From an uncultured Clostridia bacterium (GTDB taxonomy: Bacteria; Bacillota; Clostridia; Lachnospirales; Lachnospiraceae), in assembly GCA_947385955.1 (NCBI GenBank), contig CANDNA010000006.1:1-64000 (forward strand): a stretch of 64,000 bases of DNA, given 5' to 3'. The translations under genes and the position numbers were made by a program. Under the pieces are notes generated by a model. That model made no database searches and was not told the DNA's origin. It saw only the letters and a list, made by a program, of their open reading frames with translations. Below, in pieces: positions 54,253-62,043 of this stretch (positions are counted from its first letter, which is position 1; each line of letters starts with the position of its first letter).

Positions 54253-55365
54253 CTAATCCAGATAGTCCTTCAGCTTGCGGCTCCTGCTGGGATGACGCAG
54301 CTTTCTCAGCGCCTTCGCCTCAATCTGCCTGATTCGTTCACGGGTTACATTAAATTCCTTCCCCACTTCTTCCAGTGTACGGGCCCGCCCGTCATCCAGC
54401 CCGAAACGAAGCCTGAGTACCTTCTGCTCCCGCTCTGTCAGAGTTCCCAGCACTTCCACCAACTGTTCCTTCAAAAGAGTAAAGGCGGCCGCATCCGACG
54501 GTACAGGCACATTGTCATCCTGGATAAAATCTCCCAGATGACTGTCCTCCTCCTCTCCGATAGGGGTTTCCAGAGAAACCGGCTCCTGTGAAATCTTTAA
54601 GATTTCCCGTACCCTGTCCTCCGGCATGTTCATCTCCTCCGCAATCTCTTCCGGCGTGGGTTCTCTTCCCAGTTCCTGCAAAAGCTGCCTGCTGACACGA
54701 ATCAGTTTATTGATCGTTTCTACCATATGCACCGGAATCCGTATGGTTCTTGCCTGATCGGCAATGGCCCTCGTAATGGCCTGACGGATCCACCAGGTGG
54801 CATAGGTGGAAAACTTATACCCTTTCCGGTAATCGAATTTTTCCACAGCTTTGATCAGGCCCATATTGCCCTCCTGGATCAGATCCAAAAACAGCATCCC
54901 TCTGCCCACATAACGCTTTGCAATACTGACCACAAGCCGCAGATTGGCTTCTGCAAGACGTTTTTTAGCCTCTGCATCCCCCAGTTCCATCCGTTTGGCC
55001 AGCTCAATCTCTTCTTCCGCATTCAGAAGCGGCACCTTCCCGATCTCCTTCAGATACATCCTGACAGGGTCTTCTATGCTCACCCCATCCGGTACGGACA
55101 AATCAATGTTTTCCACATTGACTTCGTCCTCTTCCGCCAGAATGATCTCTTCCTCATCCACATCATCGTCCTCGGTAATGCGCAGTACATCCACATGATT
55201 CTGTTCCAACATCTCTATGATTTGCTCAAACTGCTCTTCTTCCAGAGTCAGATCATTAAAAAAATCATTGATCTCCTGATATTCCAGAACATTTTTCTTC
55301 TTTTTGGCAATGTTCAAGAGCTCTTTCATCTTCTCGTCAAACTTTGCCCTTGTGTTTTCGTCCAT
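54253..55365 (-). CDS. rpoD: Primary sigma factor RpoD/SigA
   Basis: 370 residues. A short region 1.1 and acidic stretch ([16 protein letters not shown]) are followed by regions 1.2-2.4 ([36 protein letters not shown]), region 3 and region 4.2 ([20 protein letters not shown]). It directs RNA polymerase to TTGACA/TATAAT promoters, the type seen throughout the window. It follows dnaG in the classic macromolecular-synthesis order. Confidence 0.98.
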   Translation of the reverse strand: MDENTRAKFDEKMKELLNIAKKKKNVLEYQEINDFFNDLTLEEEQFEQIIEMLEQNHVDVLRITEDDDVDEEEIILAEEDEVNVENIDLSVPDGVSIEDPVRMYLKEIGKVPLLNAEEEIELAKRMELGDAEAKKRLAEANLRLVVSIAKRYVGRGMLFLDLIQEGNMGLIKAVEKFDYRKGYKFSTYATWWIRQAITRAIADQARTIRIPVHMVETINKLIRVSRQLLQELGREPTPEEIAEEMNMPEDRVREILKISQEPVSLETPIGEEEDSHLGDFIQDDNVPVPSDAAAFTLLKEQLVEVLGTLTEREQKVLRLRFGLDDGRARTLEEVGKEFNVTRERIRQIEAKALRKLRHPSRSRKLKDYLD

Positions 55366-55406
55366 TCAGTGGTCCATCCTTCCATAACTTGTTATTTATT
55401 TTTACC

Positions 55407-57182
55407 TTAATCCAGGGAAATATGCGTATTTTTCAGTTCTTCCAGGGCCTTTTTCCCCTCAATGACCCTGCGCAGCGCATCCATATCGTTTCCCGCCTGC
55501 CCACTGTCATATTCATAACTGTATGTTTTTACACTTACCAGGATATCATGGAACGCCCTTTCACGCTCCTTTCGGGTCTGTTCCAGTACCGGCAGTTTCG
55601 TATGAAACAGAGCCGCCGCCTCCCGCTGCTGCTCCTCATCCTCAAACTGGCTGATCACAGACGCAGGCTCAAAGCGGCCCTCTTCCAGCGCTTCAAACAT
55701 CCGCTCTGCCACCTGTCTGTACAACTCTATCGTAAAATCCCGGGGACTGATATAACGCTTTATCTTCTGATACAGACCGGTTTCCTCACTCAGCCAGGTA
55801 ATCAGAAGCCGCTGCGCCCTCCTGGCGCCGTCCTCCGGGGTATTTTTTTTCTGAATGCCTGATTTGGGCCGGACAATCTCCTTTGTCAGCCCTTCCTTTG
55901 CCGCATAAGTGCCCACCAGCCTGCGCAGATTTTCAAAGCCGATCCGGTATTTCTCCGCTGTGGCTTCTATATAATTTTCCCGTTCCACTGCCTCGGAAAA
56001 ATGACAGAGCTTTCTGGCTGCTTCCTGCTGAAAGCGGGTCCGTCCGTCCGGGTCTGCCAGATCGTACTCCCGCTCCAGAATCCGCAGCTCAAAGAAAAAG
56101 CTGTTTTCCGCCTGTTCCATCCGCTTTGTGAACGCTTCCGCACCCAGGTTTTTGATAAACTCATCCGGGTCCTTGTACGGCTCCAGGCGGATCACTCTTC
56201 CTGTAAGTCCCGACTCCCGCAGGATGCCGATTGCCCGCAGCGCCGCTTTTACTCCCGCGCCGTCGCTGTCATAGGACAGCAGTACCTGATCGGTATATCT
56301 GCGGATCAGCGCTGCCTGTCCCTGGGTAAAAGCCGTACCAAGAGAGGCAACCGCCTGGGAAAATCCGGCCTGATGCATAGCGATTACATCCATATATCCT
56401 TCACACAGAATCATATTGGCCGCTCTGGAACTCCGGGCAAAATTCAGACCATACAGATTCCGGCTCTTATCAAAGACCGGTGTTTCCGGGGAGTTAAGAT
56501 ATTTGGGGTTCCCGTCCCCCATCACCCTTCCTCCGAATCCGATCACCCGGTGATTGCTGTCCTGTATGGGAAACATCACCCGGTTCCAGAACTTATCCTG
56601 GGTCCCGTATTTTTCACTGATGGTACAAAGCCCGGCCTCCTGAAGCAGTTCATCCGGATATCCTCTGTGTTTTAAATAGCCGGTCAGATCATCGCTGTAC
56701 TTGCTGGCATAGCCAAGCCCGAATTTTTTTATGGTTTCTTCTCTGAGCTGACGCCCCAGAAGATACTGCAGCCCCTGTTCTCCTTCTTTTTTCCGGAGCA
56801 GATAATAAAAATATCTGGCCGCTTCCTTGTTCACTGCCAGCAGCCTGGCCCTGCGGCTCTCCTTCTGCTTCATCTCCTCCGACCACTCAGCCTCCGGCAG
56901 CGGTATGCCGGCACGTTCGGCCAGCGTCTGAACCGCTTCCGGAAATGAAGCATGTTCATATTCCATCAAAAACGTAAAGACATTCCCTCCGGCTCCGCAT
57001 CCGAAACAATAATACATCTGTTTGCTCCGGGATACCGAAAAGGAGGGGGATTTTTCATTGTGAAACGGGCACAGGCCAAAATGGCTGCTGCCCTTTCTCT
57101 GAAGCCGGACATAGCCTGAAATCACATCCACAATATCATTTTTCATACGGATTTCTTCCACAAGCTCTTCCGGATAGTACAT
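55407..57182 (-). CDS. dnaG: DNA primase
   Basis: 591 residues. CHC2 zinc domain (CPFHNEKSPSFSVSRSKQMY and CFGCGAGG), RNA-polymerase domain with TOPRIM motifs (ILCEGYMDVIAM, LLSYDSDGAGVKA), and a C-terminal helicase-binding region. It makes primers for replication. The start at 57182 begins MYYPEELVEEI with GAAAGGGAAACC upstream; the extension to 57260 overlaps dgt and lacks a family match. Confidence 0.97.
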   Translation of the reverse strand: MYYPEELVEEIRMKNDIVDVISGYVRLQRKGSSHFGLCPFHNEKSPSFSVSRSKQMYYCFGCGAGGNVFTFLMEYEHASFPEAVQTLAERAGIPLPEAEWSEEMKQKESRRARLLAVNKEAARYFYYLLRKKEGEQGLQYLLGRQLREETIKKFGLGYASKYSDDLTGYLKHRGYPDELLQEAGLCTISEKYGTQDKFWNRVMFPIQDSNHRVIGFGGRVMGDGNPKYLNSPETPVFDKSRNLYGLNFARSSRAANMILCEGYMDVIAMHQAGFSQAVASLGTAFTQGQAALIRRYTDQVLLSYDSDGAGVKAALRAIGILRESGLTGRVIRLEPYKDPDEFIKNLGAEAFTKRMEQAENSFFFELRILEREYDLADPDGRTRFQQEAARKLCHFSEAVERENYIEATAEKYRIGFENLRRLVGTYAAKEGLTKEIVRPKSGIQKKNTPEDGARRAQRLLITWLSEETGLYQKIKRYISPRDFTIELYRQVAERMFEALEEGRFEPASVISQFEDEEQQREAAALFHTKLPVLEQTRKERERAFHDILVSVKTYSYEYDSGQAGNDMDALRRVIEGKKALEELKNTHISLD

Positions 57183-57244
57183 GGTTTCCCTTTCTTCTGA
57201 CCGGGCGGGCCCATCCGGGGCCGCCCGTCTGATACAGTCCCGGC

Positions 57245-58249
57245 TCAGCCCCGCCAGCATCTGGGAATATAGATTTCCTCATACTTGGCAATGGCAAACC
57301 GGTCCGTCATAGCCCCGATATAATCACAAAGCACCTTTTCCTTAGGCTCTCCCCGATCCATCAGTACATGATAATCTCTGGGAAGCAGCTCCTGGTGCCT
57401 TCCATAATAGTCATACAATGTCTCAATTAATGTTTCCGCCTTCTTTTCATCTCCTTTGGCGGCAGGATTGGTATACAAATGTTCAAACAAAAAACGCCGA
57501 AGGCTCTGCATAGCCTGTCCCACAGGCTCCGACATGCGGATATCATTCACGTCTGCACTGTTTGTCACCAGATCATGAATAAAACGATCCAGGCGCCTGC
57601 CCAGCGTTTCTCCGATCACTTCCGTAATCTCTTTCGGGATATCCTCTTCCTTCAGGATACCGGCCCGTATGGCATCATCCATATCATGATGGATATAGGC
57701 AATCTTATCTGAAATACGGACAATCTTCCCTTCCAGCGTAGAAGGCATCCCCATCGTCTGATGATTTCGGATACCGTCACATACCTCAAAGGTCAGATTC
57801 AGTCCCTGTCCCTCCTTCTCCAGCAGCTCCACGATACGGACACTCTGCTCGCTGTGGCAGAACCCATAAGGACACACTTTATTCAATGCCCGTTCTCCTG
57901 CATGTCCAAACGGCGTATGGCCCAGGTCATGGCCAAGCGCAATGGCTTCCACCAAATCCTCATTGAGCCGCAGCGCCTTTGCAATCGTCCTGGCATTCTG
58001 GGATACTTCAAGAGTATGGGTCAGCCTGGTCCGGTAGTGATCTCCCGCAGGCGTAAGAAAAACCTGGGTCTTATCTTTCAGCCGCCGGAACGATTTACTA
58101 TGTAATATCCTGTCTCTGTCCCGCTGGAATACCGGGCGGATATCGCAGGCCTCTTCCGGACGCCTGCGTCCCTTCGAATCCATGCTGAATGCAGCATATG
58201 GGCTTAAATATTCCTTTTCACGGAGCTCCAGACTTTCCCGAATCGTCAT
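57245..58249 (-). CDS. dgt: dGTP triphosphohydrolase-like HD protein
   Basis: 334 residues. HD-domain residues in RLTHTLEVSQNARTIA and AIALGHDLGHTPFGHAGE, plus KIAYIHHDMDDAI. It belongs to the shorter Firmicutes dGTPase-like group commonly found before dnaG. It hydrolyses dNTPs to nucleoside and tripolyphosphate. First gene of the dgt-dnaG-rpoD-trmK-nif3 cluster. The 190 bp upstream hold the preceding gene's terminator. Confidence 0.93.
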   Translation of the reverse strand: MTIRESLELREKEYLSPYAAFSMDSKGRRRPEEACDIRPVFQRDRDRILHSKSFRRLKDKTQVFLTPAGDHYRTRLTHTLEVSQNARTIAKALRLNEDLVEAIALGHDLGHTPFGHAGERALNKVCPYGFCHSEQSVRIVELLEKEGQGLNLTFEVCDGIRNHQTMGMPSTLEGKIVRISDKIAYIHHDMDDAIRAGILKEEDIPKEITEVIGETLGRRLDRFIHDLVTNSADVNDIRMSEPVGQAMQSLRRFLFEHLYTNPAAKGDEKKAETLIETLYDYYGRHQELLPRDYHVLMDRGEPKEKVLCDYIGAMTDRFAIAKYEEIYIPRCWRG

Positions 58250-58392
58250 ATTGCATTCCCCTCCGTTTTATTATTCGATACCTGTCCCCGGATTTCCTTT
58301 TTTTATTTCAGGAAAATTCCACAGCCCTGTGCTGTTTCCCTGATATGGCTTTCCTTCGGCAGCCTGTTTCCGGACCGCTCCGGTACCGCACA

Positions 58393-58421
58393 GAAAAAGC
58401 CGTGTACATTCCGTACACGGC
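58393..58421 (-). terminator. Terminator after the FliD-C-like gene
   Basis: GCCGTGTAC (58399-58407) pairs with GTACACGGC (58413-58421), loop ATTCC, followed in minus-strand RNA by TTTTTC. Confidence 0.9.
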
Positions 58422-58441
58422 CCAAACTTCTTATCATTTCC

Positions 58442-59194
58442 TCAGAAAAAGCTGTTCATAAAATTCCCGGAGGAATATACATTGTTATAACTGCCTCTGT
58501 TGGTATAGAGCGAACTCCTGTTAGCTTCTGACTGTGCAGTATAATTGATCATAGACGCTCTGGAGGACACGCTGCCGGCAAACGAAGAATTGCCATTGAA
58601 CATCGTCTTAACAGTAGTCATATCAGCCGCCTTAAACGCTTTCTCATCAATACTCAGCTTATCATCAGAACCAATGGAAATGCCAATCTTATTCAGCATC
58701 TTTTCATATGCCTGCGTACCGCTCACCATATTGGAAACCTGGTTCTGTACCTTCCCGGAAACCGATTTGGAACCGGAATCCACAAGATTGTTGTAGCTTT
58801 CCGTAAACTTTTTCACTGCCTTGTAAATCGCATCGGTATCGTATCCCCTGGTGGTGGTTTCTGTACCATCCTCGTTCTTGGTGGTAATATCCTTTTCCTT
58901 AAATACGGAATCCGAACCTCTGGACATCAACGCCTCTGCAGACTCTGTCAGTGACTTGGCATCTGATTGGGTCTTGCTCAGCTTCTTCGCATTCTCGGAC
59001 TGAACAGCCTTGGCTGCTTTTTTGCTGCTTTCCGTATCCTTTGTACCCTTTGCAGTGGCTGTCTGTTTTGCATAATATGCCTTTACGACCTTATAATATG
59101 TCCCGCTCTTGATATTGTTGTATTCGGAAAGCAGGGAATAGATCCCGTTGCCTGATGAAGAATTGTTGTTATTAAATAAAAATGAATAGCTCAT
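58442..59194 (-). CDS. FliD C-terminal-like helical protein, no flagellar context
   Basis: 250 residues, no signal peptide. Ser/Asn-rich N-terminus, Lys/Ala/Thr-rich helical middle, and a C-terminal part resembling the filament-cap protein FliD (FTESYNNLVDSG, YEKMLNKIGISIGSDDKLSI, DEKAFKAADMTTVKTMFNG). Proteins of this kind occur in Lachnospiraceae that lack flagella; export and function are unknown. Promoter TTGAAA-18-TATAAT lies at 59259-59288; monocistronic. Confidence 0.8.
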   Translation of the reverse strand: MSYSFLFNNNNSSSGNGIYSLLSEYNNIKSGTYYKVVKAYYAKQTATAKGTKDTESSKKAAKAVQSENAKKLSKTQSDAKSLTESAEALMSRGSDSVFKEKDITTKNEDGTETTTRGYDTDAIYKAVKKFTESYNNLVDSGSKSVSGKVQNQVSNMVSGTQAYEKMLNKIGISIGSDDKLSIDEKAFKAADMTTVKTMFNGNSSFAGSVSSRASMINYTAQSEANRSSLYTNRGSYNNVYSSGNFMNSFF

Positions 59195-59258
59195 GCCCTC
59201 ACTCCTTTGATACTGGCGGCATCCGTGCCTCTGGTTTGTAAACTCCTTACTTACTGTT

Positions 59259-59288
59259 ATTATATAATAAATATCGGCACGGTTTCAA
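59259..59288 (-). promoter_or_regulatory. Promoter of the FliD-C-like gene
   Basis: On the minus strand TTGAAA (59283-59288), 18-bp spacer, TATAAT (59259-59264). Confidence 0.8.
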
Positions 59289-59328
59289 GATATTTTAAGA
59301 AAAAAACTGGAAAATACGGCCATTTTTG

Positions 59329-60822
59329 TTACTGCTCATATCTGCTCCCAATTTCCGGCAGATTTCCTACCATAATACAGTCATACCGCTCTGCATTGAT
59401 TACCCGTTCCATTGCTTCCACCGGCGTACAGTTCACATGCTCCAGTATCTGCTGAAACACACTGACAGACTGGCCGCTGGCAAGCTGTACACCACGGCGG
59501 CTTCTGTCCGCATGGAAAATATCATGCCGGCTGTTTACATTCCAGAAAATAATATTGGGAATCACATAGCCTGCCCGGTTAAACCGCTCTGCCATATTGT
59601 CATAAAAGCTCCATTCCCGGTTGCCGCAGAAATCAATTTCCATATCGGATATCACCACAATCGCTCCCGGCATCTCTTCCTGCGGGATACGTGCCCGGAC
59701 CGCCACATTCAGTACCAGTTCAAAAGCCGCCTCCAGATTGGTATTCATTCCCCAGGGTGCACGCATGGTATTCTGTACCTTCTGGTACAGTGTTTCACCC
59801 CGCAGTTCCATAATAAACGGTTTTTCACTGAATGTCATAAACATATTCCGGTATGCGCCTGTATTTCTCTCGGCAAAATAAATTGCCAGCCCCACGGAAG
59901 TCGCCAGCGGCCTGCCTCCTGCACAGGTCATGGAACCGGAGGTATCTGCCATAACCAGTACATTGGCGCCTTCTTTCACAAAATCCGGAAGTGCTCTCCA
60001 CTGTGCTTCCAGTGTCCGGTCCTCCTGCCAGTTTTTCATGTATTCGCCCACAATGTCATAGGGGTAGAGTACATCTGCATGAATCTTTGCCGTCCCGCTT
60101 TCCACCTCGTCCAGATAACGGCCAAAGCCATCCTGGTCATGCTTCATAAACGCCTTCCGGTAAATCTTCATGGCTCTTCCCGGAACCGCACTGTAAGAAA
60201 TCTCATCCCATCTGTTGGCTGACATCAATGCTTCCACAATGCCGATCTGCTTTCTCATCCTGCGGACGATTCTTTTAAAAGAATATACGGAATATCCCAG
60301 CTTCTGTGCCGTCAAAATGCCAAGCCTGCGCGTTTCTTTCGAACTGGCATCGGCTGTTTTGATCCATTTTGCCAGAAGCGAAATGGCATTTCCCTGTTCC
60401 AGATTCTCCAGATCCTCTTCAAATTGCTTTTTCATGGCATCCCACATATCATTTTCCAGCCGGGTACCGATCAGCACATACAGATCGTCATAGCGGCCAA
60501 ACACACCGATCAGATCCAGATTCGGCCTGACAGCTTCCGGATGATGATCCGCCGCATACCGCAGCAATGTACGGAAAGTCTTTCTCTCTCCCAGGCCTCC
60601 CCGGATGTCTCTGGCATAAAACAAAATTTTGGTGGTGAAGAGCGGGTCCTGACCGTATGCCTCGGCAAACAATGTGTGGATCCGCTCATCATCCGCTTCC
60701 CTCAGAGAGCCTATCGTGCTGAAAAGATCCAGCCGCGCATCTCTGGTCGTGTTCAGGGCCACCGCCCTGTTTTCGGTACGGACAAATCTGCCCGTAGTTC
60801 TCAGTGCATCTGCAAAACTCAT
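59329..60822 (-). CDS. Ro60-like protein: TROVE-type helical repeats + vWA domain
   Basis: About 497 residues. Residues 1-280 are helical-repeat sequence with the layout of TROVE/DUF2828-type proteins (LFYARDIRGGLGERKTFRTL, IGVFGRYDDLYVLI, AISLLAKWIKTADASSKETR). Residues 285-497 form a vWA domain with an intact MIDAS: DTSGSM (293-298), a downstream Thr in WGMNTNLEAAF and Asp in VVISDMEID. Ro60/Rsr proteins bind Y RNAs with the ring of helical repeats. The gene directly follows three tRNA-like RNA genes and has no promoter of its own that I can see. Start: ATG 60822 after GGGGGAGGGGAGT; ATG 60849 is possible. Confidence 0.85.
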   Translation of the reverse strand: MSFADALRTTGRFVRTENRAVALNTTRDARLDLFSTIGSLREADDERIHTLFAEAYGQDPLFTTKILFYARDIRGGLGERKTFRTLLRYAADHHPEAVRPNLDLIGVFGRYDDLYVLIGTRLENDMWDAMKKQFEEDLENLEQGNAISLLAKWIKTADASSKETRRLGILTAQKLGYSVYSFKRIVRRMRKQIGIVEALMSANRWDEISYSAVPGRAMKIYRKAFMKHDQDGFGRYLDEVESGTAKIHADVLYPYDIVGEYMKNWQEDRTLEAQWRALPDFVKEGANVLVMADTSGSMTCAGGRPLATSVGLAIYFAERNTGAYRNMFMTFSEKPFIMELRGETLYQKVQNTMRAPWGMNTNLEAAFELVLNVAVRARIPQEEMPGAIVVISDMEIDFCGNREWSFYDNMAERFNRAGYVIPNIIFWNVNSRHDIFHADRSRRGVQLASGQSVSVFQQILEHVNCTPVEAMERVINAERYDCIMVGNLPEIGSRYEQ

Positions 60823-60945
60823 ACTCCCCTCCCCCTTTTCATGGGCCATGACATACCCCCTCCGTCTGTACATACAGCAGAGCAGGAAACCGTCATGGAT
60901 TCCCATACATTTTTATCTTTTGCTGATCTGCATAATACGGACCAT

Positions 60946-61059
60946 GACGATGCGAAGGGCTCGAACCTCCGATCTGTACCCGGGATCCAGCTCTGCTGTT
61001 CGTACCACCGGCATGATACGATATTGGCAGGTACTGTGCTTCCTCTGCACCACATCGCC
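60946..61059 (-). ncRNA. tRNA-like RNA 3 (anticodon loop replaced)
   Basis: 114 nt on the minus strand. Acceptor GGCGATGT/GCATCGTC (two wobbles), D-stem GTGC/GCAC with loop AGAGGAA, 5-bp anticodon-stem equivalent GTACC/GGTAC, variable AGATC, T-arm GGAGG-TTCGAGC-CCTTC (60954-60970). In place of a 7-nt anticodon loop are 49 nt containing the hairpin GTATCA-TGCCGG-TGGTAC (61002-61019) and then GAACAGCA. No CCA is encoded. It cannot decode. 123 nt separate it from the protein start. Confidence 0.82.
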
Positions 61060-61065
61060 ATAATT

Positions 61066-61179
61066 GAGTGAGGGACGGAATCGAACCGCCGACATCGCCA
61101 TTCAAAGTGGTTGGATGATTGCTGTCAGAATCACAGACATGATTCCTGTTCCGTGCTCTGCCACTGAGCTACCTCACTC
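61066..61179 (-). ncRNA. tRNA-like RNA 2 (anticodon arm replaced)
   Basis: 114 nt. Perfect 8-bp acceptor GAGTGAGG/CCTCACTC, TA, D-stem GCTC/GAGC with loop AGTGGCA, T-arm GGCGG-TTCGATT-CCGTC (61074-61090). The 63 nt between D- and T-arms contain hairpin GAATCA-TGTCTG-TGATTC (61128-61145), then TGACAGCA, then a second hairpin CATC...GATG. A convincing 5-bp anticodon stem is lacking here. Six nt separate it from RNA 3. No CCA is encoded. Confidence 0.82.
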
Positions 61180-61183
61180 ATAA

Positions 61184-61302
61184 CCGGCGGGCAGGATTCG
61201 AACCTGCAACAGGGCGGTCCCTCTGTACATTCATTGCTGTCAGCTTCACAGACATGAAGCATTTTACACATACCGCTGCGTCTGTCATTCCGCCACCGCC
61301 GG
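61184..61302 (-). ncRNA. tRNA-like RNA 1 (anticodon loop replaced)
   Basis: 119 nt. Perfect 7-bp acceptor CCGGCGG/CCGCCGG, tRNA-Leu-like D-arm (GCG/CGC, loop GAATGACAGA without the usual GG), anticodon-stem equivalent GCGGT/ACCGC, T-arm GCAGG-TTCGAAT-CCTGC (61191-61207). A 53-nt insert replaces the anticodon loop and holds hairpin GCTTCA-TGTCTG-TGAAGC (61243-61260) followed by TGACAGCA. Only 4 nt separate it from RNA 2. First gene after the promoter. Confidence 0.82.
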
Positions 61303-61310
61303 ATCCATCG

Positions 61311-61338
61311 GCCTGCAGGGAAATTTTCCCTGTCAGGC
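61311..61338 (-). other. Leader hairpin of the tRNA-like RNA operon
   Basis: GCCTG plus CAGGGAAA pair with TTTCCCTG plus CAGGC with one interruption. It would form at the extreme 5' end of the transcript, 8 nt before RNA 1, and could protect the end or set the RNase P site. Confidence 0.7.
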
Positions 61339-61345
61339 TATTTTT

Positions 61346-61374
61346 ATTATACGCCCCCAAAAATATGAATACAA
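61346..61374 (-). promoter_or_regulatory. Strong promoter of the tRNA-like RNA/Ro60-like operon
   Basis: TTGTAT (61369-61374) and consensus TATAAT (61346-61351) with a 17-bp spacer on the minus strand; the start point falls just before the leader hairpin. Confidence 0.85.
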
Positions 61375-61426
61375 TAGAACGAAAGTATAAAAAAGAGATC
61401 TGTTAACGGGGTTTATGCACTTTTTC

Positions 61427-61456
61427 TTGCATCATACAGGCGCCTGCTGCTATAAT
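61427..61456 (+). promoter_or_regulatory. Promoter of the GNAT acetyltransferase gene
   Basis: TTGCAT (61427-61432), 18-bp spacer, TATAAT (61451-61456); divergent from the tRNA-like RNA promoter with 52 bp between the two -35 boxes. Confidence 0.8.
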
Positions 61457-61492
61457 AATGACCGCAAATCAAAGCAGGAAGGAGCATGTGGG

Positions 61493-62002
61493 ATGATACA
61501 GGAAACCGAAAGACTGTATCTGCGGGAAATGAAACAGACTGATTTTGACGCATTGTGTCAGATATTGCAGGATGAAGAAACCATGTACGCCTATGAAGGG
61601 GCATTCAGCAATACAGAAGTGCAGGAATGGCTGGACCGGCAGATTGCCCGTTACCGGAAATGGGGATTTGGCCTGTGGGCGGTGATTCTGAAAGAAACGG
61701 ATGAGCTGATCGGACAGTGCGGACTTACCATGCAGCCGTGGAAAGGCCGGGAGGTATTGGAAATCGGCTACCTCTTCCGGCGGCGCTGCTGGCACTTGGG
61801 ATATGCCACAGAAGCCGCCGGAGCGTGTAAAAGATATGCATTTGAAACCTTACATGCGGATGAGGTCTGTTCCATCATCAGAGATACCAACATCCCTTCT
61901 CAGAAGGTGGCCGCCAGAAATGGCATGACAGCAGCAGACCACTCCGTAAAACATTACCGGGGTGTGGATATGCCCCATGATCGTTACGTGGTAACACGCT
62001 GA
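61493..62002 (+). CDS. GNAT N-acetyltransferase (RimJ/RimL-like)
   Basis: 169 residues, Acetyltransf_3 type: TERLYLREMKQTDFDAL at the start, WAVILKETDELIGQCGL, VLEIGYLFRRRCWHLGYATE (acetyl-CoA loop region) and NIPSQKVAARNGM near the end. It probably acetylates a protein N-terminus or small amine; substrate unknown. The start at 61493 has AGGAAGGAG 10 nt upstream. It is convergent with the SIR2-TPR gene, 41 nt away. Confidence 0.92.
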   Translation: MIQETERLYLREMKQTDFDALCQILQDEETMYAYEGAFSNTEVQEWLDRQIARYRKWGFGLWAVILKETDELIGQCGLTMQPWKGREVLEIGYLFRRRCWHLGYATEAAGACKRYAFETLHADEVCSIIRDTNIPSQKVAARNGMTAADHSVKHYRGVDMPHDRYVVTR

Positions 62003-62043
62003 ATCGGATTTTGGGCAGATGTCCCTCTTTGGGCGCTGCCTTT

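Noticed and set aside
60840-61105. Short open frames across the tRNA-like genes
   Set aside because: They cross conserved RNA structure and have no independent start signals; the protein start at 60822 fits the family.
60946-61302. Ordinary tRNA cluster
   Set aside because: D- and T-arms are tRNA-like, but all three lack an anticodon loop and are 114-119 nt long; in none can a 5-bp stem with a 7-nt loop be drawn at the proper place.
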